In this document: piece by piece, positions 57,724 to 64,000 of the stretch
How the letters are laid out: each line of letters begins with the position of its first letter
Position numbering within the stretch: the stretch's first letter is position 1
NCBI RefSeq assembly: GCF_000755285.1
Contig: NZ_BBMK01000001.1
Location: 992,001 to 1,056,000, forward strand
Direction: 5' to 3'
Length of the DNA: 64,000 nt
DNA from: Nonlabens ulvanivorans
GTDB taxonomy: Bacteria; Bacteroidota; Bacteroidia; Flavobacteriales; Flavobacteriaceae
Program-made: the position numbers and the translations under genes
Notes under the pieces: generated by a model
Seen by the model: only the letters and a program-made list of their open reading frames with translations
Told to the model about the DNA's origin: nothing
The model's database searches: none

Positions 57724-58722
57724 ATGAAAAGAATCATGCTTATACTATCTGCAGCAGTGCTAATTGCTAGTTGTGGTAGTCAAAACGAGGTGAATAAGTT
57801 AGAAAAAGCAACAGGTACTATGTCTGAGGTTTTACCTAAGGTTAAAATACCCAAAGCAAATGCATCTCAAATTGCAGCAGATGTAGCTTTTCTTGCAAGT
57901 GATGATTTAGAAGGTCGTGATACAGGTTCAGACGGTATTCTTGCAGCTGCTAAGTATCTACAAAACCGATTACATGAGATAGGACTACAACCGTATAAAG
58001 GTGACTTCTTTGATGATTTTGATGCAAAAGGTGCTAAAGCCTTTAATGTGGTAGGTATGTTGCCTGGTACAGATGGAGTTTTAAAAGATGAAATAGTAGT
58101 AATAGGCGCACATTATGACCATATTGGTTTTATGAAAGCGGTAGCTGGTGACAGTCTTGCAAATGGTGCAAATGATAATGCTACAGGAACTGCAAGTGTT
58201 CTAGCAATTGCGCAAGCATTAAAACAAATTGATTTCAATAGAAGAACTGTCGTTTTTGCATTATTCTCTGCAGAAGAAAAAGGACTCTTAGGCTCTAAGC
58301 ATCTTGCAAAACGTATGAAATCCGAAAAAGAAAATGTAGTAGCCATGCTCAATTTTGAGATGATAGGTACACCTATGGTAGGTCGTGAATATATAGCTTA
58401 CATCACAGGACATGATAAGTCTAATATGGCTAGCGTCTTTAATAAAGCAAATACGAGCAGATTAGTAACTGGTAAGTTAGATAAAGCAGTAGAGTATAAT
58501 CTATTCATGCGATCAGATAATTACCCATTTTTTAATGAATTCCAAGTGCCAGCACAAACTTTCAGTACGTTTGACTTCACTAATTTTAAATACTATCACC
58601 AGCCTGGTGATGAAGTATCAGAAGTAAACGCTCCACATATGGCGGCAGTAGTTGACGCAGTAATGCCTGGTATCATGGCTGTGCTAAATAATGAACGTCT
58701 TAAAATGATGGCAAATGAGTAA
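57724..58722 (+). CDS. M28-family zinc aminopeptidase, lipoprotein
   Basis: 332 residues with a lipobox leader (LILSAAVLIASC). The M28 core has the zinc ligands in GAHYDHIGF and NGANDNATGTASVLAIA, the catalytic Glu pair in FSAEEKGLLGS, Asp-containing NFEMIGTP, and a final His in FKYYHQPGDE. It should release N-terminal residues from peptides in the envelope. It overlaps the SDR gene by 8 bases. Confidence 0.87.
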   Translation: MKRIMLILSAAVLIASCGSQNEVNKLEKATGTMSEVLPKVKIPKANASQIAADVAFLASDDLEGRDTGSDGILAAAKYLQNRLHEIGLQPYKGDFFDDFDAKGAKAFNVVGMLPGTDGVLKDEIVVIGAHYDHIGFMKAVAGDSLANGANDNATGTASVLAIAQALKQIDFNRRTVVFALFSAEEKGLLGSKHLAKRMKSEKENVVAMLNFEMIGTPMVGREYIAYITGHDKSNMASVFNKANTSRLVTGKLDKAVEYNLFMRSDNYPFFNEFQVPAQTFSTFDFTNFKYYHQPGDEVSEVNAPHMAAVVDAVMPGIMAVLNNERLKMMANE

Positions 58723-59398
58723 GAATATCGTCATTACAGGTACCAGTCGCGGTATAGGATTTGAACTAGCACAATTGTTAGCTGGTGCTGGGCATCATGT
58801 TATAACGCTTTCGCGAAAAACAAGTTCCATAGAGGCCTTAGAGCGCAATAGTATCATGTCTTTATCTTGTGATTTAACAAGTGAAGAAAGTATTACTGAA
58901 TCTGCAAAAGCCATTCTAGCAAAATGGGATCACATAGATATCTTGATTCATAACGCAGGTATGCTCGTCAATAAGCCCTTTGAAGAATTAACTCCATTAG
59001 ATTTTCAGAACTGTTATGCGGTAAATGTTTTTGGTGTTGCATCGTTAACGCAAAAGTTATTGCCAGTAATGACTAAGGATTCTCATGTTGTTGCTATTAG
59101 CTCCATGGGTGGTATACAAGGAAGCGCAAAATTCCCTGGACTTGCAGCTTACTCTAGTGCAAAAGCGGCTGTAATAACCCTTTTTGAACTTCTTGCCGAA
59201 GAATATAAAGAAAACGGACCATCATTCAATACACTAGCGTTAGGTGCTGTACAGACTGAAATGCTGGAAGAAGCATTTCCCGGATATAAAGCACCACTCA
59301 CAGCCTCAGAAATGGCAAGCTATATCATGAATTTTGCCATTACTGGTAATAAGTTCTATAATGGTAAAGTAATGCAGGTGAGTGCGAGTACGCCTTAA
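58715..59398 (+). CDS. SDR-family oxidoreductase
   Basis: 227 residues with a classical Rossmann start (IVITGTSRGIGFELAQLL), NNAG-like IHNAGMLV, catalytic Ser in VVAISSMGG and YSSAK (YxxxK) near the expected place. NAD(P)-dependent oxidoreductase of unknown substrate. A decayed palindrome at 58806-58818 encodes TLSRKTS just after the second strand, where cofactor specificity is set. Translationally coupled to the M28 gene by overlap. Confidence 0.83.
   Translation: MSKNIVITGTSRGIGFELAQLLAGAGHHVITLSRKTSSIEALERNSIMSLSCDLTSEESITESAKAILAKWDHIDILIHNAGMLVNKPFEELTPLDFQNCYAVNVFGVASLTQKLLPVMTKDSHVVAISSMGGIQGSAKFPGLAAYSSAKAAVITLFELLAEEYKENGPSFNTLALGAVQTEMLEEAFPGYKAPLTASEMASYIMNFAITGNKFYNGKVMQVSASTP
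58806..58818. repeat. palindrome copy, decayed
   Basis: CGCTTTCGCGAAA followed by AAC; in the second SDR gene, read as LSRKT. Confidence 0.72.
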
Positions 59399-59462
59399 AG
59401 AATACTTTTTTATATTATTATGCAATAGTTTTGAATTCAATTATTGACCCATTTAAATTTAT

Positions 59463-61298
59463 ATGAGTAATACTTTTGGATTATTACTAATTGTAGTGCT
59501 GTTTAATTTAGTTTCTTGTAAAAGAAATGACAAATTCAGACTATCTCAATTTTCAGACTCTATTACGAAGGACACAATTTATGAAAGTAATAAAGCTTTT
59601 AAATCTAATGACTCTTTAATAAGTAATTCTAAAATTTCAATTCCAGATTCTCTACTTATTAAGCATTATCTAGCAGCTGCTAGATGGAGTAATAAAAGGA
59701 AAGATTTTGATAATACAAGTTTATATTATCAGAAAACTTTAGAAATAGCTGTTTCAAATTCTACAATAAAAGAAGATAGGCTAGTCTTAGAAATATTTAA
59801 TTTTTATAGGCAATACAGAAGAAGTGGTGATTTGAAAGCTCTAGTTTATCAACTTGATAAGAAAGAGGATACAACTTTATCTTACAAGGCATTTGTGCTA
59901 AATGTAAGAGAGTCTCAGGAGCTTATGGATAGAAATTTTGAAGCTTCATTATCTACAAATAAAGAACGTGTACGATTATTGACCCGACTGGATGCACAAG
60001 AACACATTAATGATGCGTTGATCAATAGAGTTCAGTATTATTACTATTATTTAAATGACAAAACTGAATCGTATAAACTTTTAGATAGTTTACTGATACA
60101 TAGAGAAAAGTTTACTACGAAAATGGTCAGTGACTTATATTCTAATTATGGTGTTTTTGAATTTCATAATGGTAATTATAATAAGAGTTTGGAATTATAT
60201 ATAGATGCGTTACATTTTGCTCGTTCAGATTCTCTTAACCCGTTACAAGAGGAGGTTCTCGCTACTTGTATTGCAAATATTGCGGAAGTTCAAATTAAAT
60301 TAGGGAACTATAATGAGGCAAAAAAGTATTTTGTAGAGTTTTATAGTTTAAATCAAACTAAGCTCAATAATAATATAAAGGCATCGGTTTTAAAATATCA
60401 ATTAAGATATACCTATAGGACTGAAAAATCACTTATTGATTTAGAACAAGCTTTAGATTCCCTTATTGCGTTTCACATAGACGATTATAAATCTAAAAGT
60501 GAATTAGAATTAGAAGCTTTAAAAAGTTCTACGGAGAAAACTATTCTTCTAACTCAGCAGAATAAGCAATTTGAAATTGAACAGTTAAAAACTCAGACAG
60601 GCTGGGTAGTTACGGTTGCTTTGTTCTTGTTAGTAGCCGTTTTACTTTATGTTCTTTATATTAAAAAAGATAATAAATTAAGGATAAACGCTTTGCTTAT
60701 GCAACAGCGATTACTTAGGTCTCAATTGAATCCACATTTTACTTTCAATACTTTATATTCGATACAGAATTTAATCATTTCGGATCATTCAAAAGCTTCT
60801 AAATATTTACAAAAATTTACACGCCTTTTAAGAGGCGTTTTAGAAAATTCACTACAAGATTATGTGCAATTAGAAAATGAAATTATAGCACTCGAGGAGT
60901 ACCTACACTTACAGCAATTGAGATTTCCGGATAAGTTTAATTATAATATTAAATTTGTTGGTATAGATTTAGAAGACCTGATTTATATACCTCCCATGCT
61001 AATACAACCATTTGTCGAAAATAGTTTAGAACATGGTTTTAAAGATCTTTCTTATCAAGGGTTTATTGGAATTACACTATCCTTAAATCATGAAAAGAGA
61101 GAACATAAAATACAATATATCAATTGTGAAATTGTGGATAATGGTTTAGGTTTTCAAGATGAAAATCATAATCATAAACAATCTACTTCATTCCAATTAA
61201 TAAATGATTTCATTAAAAAATCTACAGGTAACGAGATTCAAATAAATTCAAATAAATATGAAACAATCGTTAGTTTTACTATTCCTGTAAAACAATAA
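59463..61298 (+). CDS. LytS-type sensor histidine kinase with TPR sensor and lipobox
   Basis: 611 residues. The N-terminal leader (LLLIVVLFNLVSCKRND) contains a possible lipobox Cys near 19-20. Then come TPR-like helices to about 360 (NYNKSLELYIDALHFAR, NYNEAKKYFVEFYSL), one membrane helix (WVVTVALFLLVAVLLYVLYI) and a His_kinase domain. The phosphoacceptor lies in LRSQLNPHFTFNTLYSIQNLI; the N-box is PPMLIQPFVENSLEHGF and the G-box DNGLGF. It forms a pair with the LytTR regulator 8 bases downstream. The signal sensed is unknown. Confidence 0.87.
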   Translation: MSNTFGLLLIVVLFNLVSCKRNDKFRLSQFSDSITKDTIYESNKAFKSNDSLISNSKISIPDSLLIKHYLAAARWSNKRKDFDNTSLYYQKTLEIAVSNSTIKEDRLVLEIFNFYRQYRRSGDLKALVYQLDKKEDTTLSYKAFVLNVRESQELMDRNFEASLSTNKERVRLLTRLDAQEHINDALINRVQYYYYYLNDKTESYKLLDSLLIHREKFTTKMVSDLYSNYGVFEFHNGNYNKSLELYIDALHFARSDSLNPLQEEVLATCIANIAEVQIKLGNYNEAKKYFVEFYSLNQTKLNNNIKASVLKYQLRYTYRTEKSLIDLEQALDSLIAFHIDDYKSKSELELEALKSSTEKTILLTQQNKQFEIEQLKTQTGWVVTVALFLLVAVLLYVLYIKKDNKLRINALLMQQRLLRSQLNPHFTFNTLYSIQNLIISDHSKASKYLQKFTRLLRGVLENSLQDYVQLENEIIALEEYLHLQQLRFPDKFNYNIKFVGIDLEDLIYIPPMLIQPFVENSLEHGFKDLSYQGFIGITLSLNHEKREHKIQYINCEIVDNGLGFQDENHNHKQSTSFQLINDFIKKSTGNEIQINSNKYETIVSFTIPVKQ

Positions 61299-61306
61299 TT
61301 TAAATA

Positions 61307-62056
61307 ATGAAAAAAGTTCTCATTATAGAAGATGAATCCCATGTGTCTGCGCATATAAAGGATATTATTAATAAAAATTTTGATCAATTGATTGAAGTTG
61401 TAGGGGGGGTTTGTGAAAGCATTAAAGATGCAGTAATTCAAATTAAAACTTTACGGCCACATATATTATTGCTAGACGTAGAGCTTAAGGATGGCGTGAG
61501 TTTTGAAATTTTTAATCAAGTCGATCATGACGGTATAGAATTAATTTTTATTACTGGATTTGACACAAGGGCTATTGAAGCTATTAAATTGGGTGCTCTT
61601 GATTATTTATTAAAGCCAGTGGATTCGATAGAATTGGTGCCAGCTATTAATAAGGCAATTGATATGATTCAAAAGAATAGTTTTTTAAATCAATCTGTGA
61701 TGGTCGATGTAGCTCGATCCTATTACTTGGATAATGAAAATAAAAAAGTGATTTTAAGAACTGCTGAAGCTATTCATTTGGTGTCAATTTCTGATATTTG
61801 TTTCTGTAAATCTGAGGGTAATTATACTACATTTCATATGTTGGATAATAAACAAATCATGATTTCTAAACCTATGAAATATAGTTACAGTTTACTGCCC
61901 AAGCGTTTATTTATCAAGTGTCACAAGTCATATATCGTTAATAAGGATATGATAGAAACTTATTTAAAGTCAGGTGAATTGATGCTGAAAAACGGAGGTC
62001 TTATTCCTGTATCTGGTACCAATCGTGAATTTGTTTTAGGACAATTGTTTGGGTAA
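61307..62056 (+). CDS. LytTR-family response regulator
   Basis: 249 residues. The receiver domain has the acidic pair in LIIEDESH, phospho-Asp in HILLLDVELKDG and Lys in YLLKPVD. The C-terminal LytTR DNA-binding domain has ISDICFCKSEGNYTTFHM and FIKCHKSYIVNKDMIE. It should be phosphorylated by the adjacent LytS-like kinase and bind direct repeats in promoters. A G7 run at 61403-61409 gives VVGGVCES where the receiver fold usually has a single glycine (VVG-x-C/A). Confidence 0.9.
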   Translation: MKKVLIIEDESHVSAHIKDIINKNFDQLIEVVGGVCESIKDAVIQIKTLRPHILLLDVELKDGVSFEIFNQVDHDGIELIFITGFDTRAIEAIKLGALDYLLKPVDSIELVPAINKAIDMIQKNSFLNQSVMVDVARSYYLDNENKKVILRTAEAIHLVSISDICFCKSEGNYTTFHMLDNKQIMISKPMKYSYSLLPKRLFIKCHKSYIVNKDMIETYLKSGELMLKNGGLIPVSGTNREFVLGQLFG

Positions 62057-62178
62057 GGTACGATACATGAATTTGTAAATAGAGTTTATGCATTTTCACT
62101 TATCGTTAATGCATTTAGTGAATAAGGTTTAATATTAATCATTAATTTACTAATCTAATCTTATTTAAAATAATAATC

Positions 62179-62979
62179 ATGAAAACATTTTTTAAATTAA
62201 CTGTAATACTTTTTTTAGCTATCCATTCATGCTCTCCTGAAGATTCTGCTGATGAGATAGAACCGCAATTTGGAGGAATTAAGACTATGATTTCAACAAA
62301 TGAAAGGCAGGTGATTTTGAAATACAATAGTTTTATAGTGGCAAACCTTATGCTTCAAGATCAGCATATTAATCAGTTCAATATGATGATAAATCCTGTG
62401 GATAATACTATAAGTATGTCACAGTTTTTTGCGACAAGTAATTTTGAGCTTAAAAGTGATTACTATGAAGTGCTAGATATATTATTGTCGTTTAGAAATG
62501 ATGAAAATCCAGATACGCCGATAATAACACCAATGCCAAGGCCGGTAGGCAATGATACAATACCTAATCCAGACAATGGGTTAGGTTTTGTGAAAACTTC
62601 ACATACCTATATTCCGCTAGAATATTCTCTTGAGCTGCAAAATTACATTGGTGATGATACGATGACTACATTAGAAAGAAGGAATGTTTTTATTCAAAAA
62701 TTAATTACGGATAGATGCACTGAAATATACTTGCCTAATGGTGCACTTCAAACAGGATTGAACTCCATTGTAGCCGTTGGTCACCCTATGTCAAATGCAA
62801 CAATGAATGAAGGTGTTGATTTTGATTTTTTAAATGCAAATGTTAATTCAATCAATGTTTCGATATCAACCGTTTTATCAGGAAGAGATATAATACTTTC
62901 CAGACCCGAAGTGTCAAATTCTCTGAGCTGTGCTCCAGAGACAACTAATTTTATCGTCGGTTCTTTTCTAAGCCATTAA
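62179..62979 (+). CDS. hypothetical lipoprotein
   Basis: 266 residues. The leader FFKLTVILFLAIHSC ends in a lipobox Cys followed by SPEDSADEIEP. The mature part shows no motif I recognise; it contains a Pro-rich linker (PDTPIITPMPRPVGNDTIP) in the middle. It stands 122 bases downstream of the LytTR gene, with an AT-rich gap holding imperfect repeats of ATGCATTT, and ahead of a terminator. It may be a target of the two-component pair, but this is only positional. Confidence 0.6.
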   Translation: MKTFFKLTVILFLAIHSCSPEDSADEIEPQFGGIKTMISTNERQVILKYNSFIVANLMLQDQHINQFNMMINPVDNTISMSQFFATSNFELKSDYYEVLDILLSFRNDENPDTPIITPMPRPVGNDTIPNPDNGLGFVKTSHTYIPLEYSLELQNYIGDDTMTTLERRNVFIQKLITDRCTEIYLPNGALQTGLNSIVAVGHPMSNATMNEGVDFDFLNANVNSINVSISTVLSGRDIILSRPEVSNSLSCAPETTNFIVGSFLSH

Positions 62980-62999
62980 AATTCATTTAATCAGTATTT

Positions 63000-63030
63000 A
63001 AAAGCGCGTCTAATGATGCGCTTTTTTATT
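63000..63030 (+). terminator. terminator after the lipoprotein gene
   Basis: Stem AAAGCGC/GCGCTTT around a GTCTAATGAT loop, followed by T6, about 20 bases after the stop codon. Confidence 0.75.
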
Positions 63031-63159
63031 CTCCGGTTTAAATGCTTTAGATATAATCATGTTCATGAATATAGTGCTACAGTTCATGAATCTTTTGAAT
63101 TTGCGATAGCGGTATCTCATACTTTTAAAGTATTAATAATCTTTTAATCTTTAAATATT

Positions 63160-64000
63160 ATGAAATCTTACTATTCCAATTTGAGAAGCGCGCTACTATT
63201 CTCATTAAGTTTATTCTTTTTTTATCCAGCTATTCTCAGGATCCATTAGCAAATTCGCATTGGTATTTTGGTACTTCCAATCCGACGATTAATGGGCCTG
63301 GAGTTGAATTTGATGTTGCACCACTTGGACCTATTGATTCGACCTTACCAGGTAATTTCTTAGCCACTAATGGGCCAGTTCCTGCTGGATTAAATAGCGG
63401 CCAATATGGATTAGGTGTTGCTTCAGTTACTAATTCAAGAGGAGATATTTTATTTACAACAGGTAAAAAAGTGATGTTTTATAATAAAGGTACTTCAGGC
63501 CCTAATCCTCTACAGACTGTAGAAGTTATTTTACCACCTAATAGCCAAAACCACCCAGGTGTTTTAATTCCTGACTCTAGCTGCGATAGAATTATTTCTC
63601 AGCCAGCTGTGTTTATAGAACACCCTATTCTAGAAGATAGTTTTTATGTAATAGTTAATGGTTGTTTATCTAATGGTTCTGGACCTAATGCAGATATGAC
63701 TTTCACATTACTAAGGTTTGATTCTACTAATAATACTTACTCTGTTTCAAGTAATGAGCATCAAGTAGATTTACTTAACGTTAAATCTACTTCTCTTACA
63801 ACCACTTTAAAGTATTCTAATACAGGTCAAATTGATGGGGCATGGATTATTACTAATAGAGTAACATTCAACATTGGTTCTCCGGGTTATTCAATTGAAT
63901 TTACCGCTATACCCATGTATTCTAATGGGTTTATCGATGTTCTTAATCCAGTTGTTTCCTTAGTTCAGTATAACGGCTTTATAGATCCATCGTTTAACCC
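63160..64000 (+). CDS. large secreted/T9SS-type surface protein, N-terminal part (frameshift at 63217-63223, runs off window)
   Basis: An ATG at 63160 opens a signal peptide (LLFSLSLFFF) but the frame stops at a TAG after LRIH. One more T in the T7 run at 63217-63223 gives SSYSQDPLANSHWYFGTSNP and an open frame of about 260 further codons to the window end. ANSHWYFG and later GDILFTTGKKVMFYNKG resemble the start of long gliding-motility-associated or propeller-type T9SS surface proteins (xxNNWYFGxxAG, LLFYTDGxxVWN). The C-terminal sorting domain lies outside the window, so type IX export is an inference. Confidence 0.6.

Noticed and set aside
170..58818. Palindrome copies as CRISPR repeats, REP elements or rho-independent terminators
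   Set aside because: They are single, far apart, mostly inside coding sequence, without spacers, paired arrangement or T tracts.

Overview
The window looks like chromosome from a marine-type member of the Flavobacteriaceae (Bacteroidota), possibly close to Nonlabens or Dokdonia; the genus is a weak guess. Support: low GC, gliding and type IX secretion genes (gldJ, porU, porV), a mevalonate-pathway gene pair, POT, DPP-IV-type and M1 peptidases, lipoproteins with short signal peptides, no clear Shine-Dalgarno sites, and several TANNTTTG-like promoter boxes. It is mostly core chromosome. I saw no transposase, phage module, CRISPR array or integrase, and no gene-free stretch longer than about 210 bases.

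Layout. 1-8.2 kb: two overlapping GNAT acetyltransferase genes (one cut by the left edge), peptidase E, a tandem pair of secreted paralogues, small lipoproteins, an M1 peptidase, a TatA-type protein and a PAP2 phosphatase. 8.2-12.7 kb (minus): O-methyltransferase, ACMSD-type amidohydrolase (kynurenine branch), an SDR without the usual YxxxK, and an FtsX/MacB permease. 12.8-20 kb (plus): purH, then the rod-shape operon mreB-mreC-mreD-mrdA-rodA, followed by a putative LAS-type peptidase. 20.8-25 kb (minus): secreted nuclease, peptide ABC permease, tail-specific protease. 25-30 kb (plus): surE, lpxB, an NlpC/P60 hydrolase and comEC. 30-34.4 kb (minus): thioredoxin-like protein, POT transporter, dipeptidyl peptidase. 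34.5-38 kb (plus): HMG-CoA reductase, GHMP kinase and a secreted protein. 38-49 kb (minus): PPIase, CNNM/CBS protein, lptC, TPR and barrel proteins, coaX, tRNA-Val, tRNA-Phe, murF, gldJ. 49-64 kb (plus): porU, porV, cdd, pyruvate dehydrogenase E1 alpha and E2, M28 peptidase, SDR, a LytS/LytTR two-component pair, a lipoprotein and the start of a large secreted protein.

Two window-wide signals matter most. First, a perfect 16-bp palindrome, CGCTTTCGCGAAAGCG, occurs 14 times counting near matches and decayed copies. Most copies lie inside coding sequence and are read in all three frames as FAKA, LSRKR or RFRES. Second, the sequence carries many small indels. Sixteen genes that should be intact are broken by one- or two-base changes, mostly in short homopolymers. 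In addition, eleven G/C runs are exactly seven long, none is six, and the only two runs of five sit at frameshifts. At most of the 7-runs the remembered family alignment fits a run of four. Gene coordinates below are given for the reconstructed full-length genes, with the break position stated.
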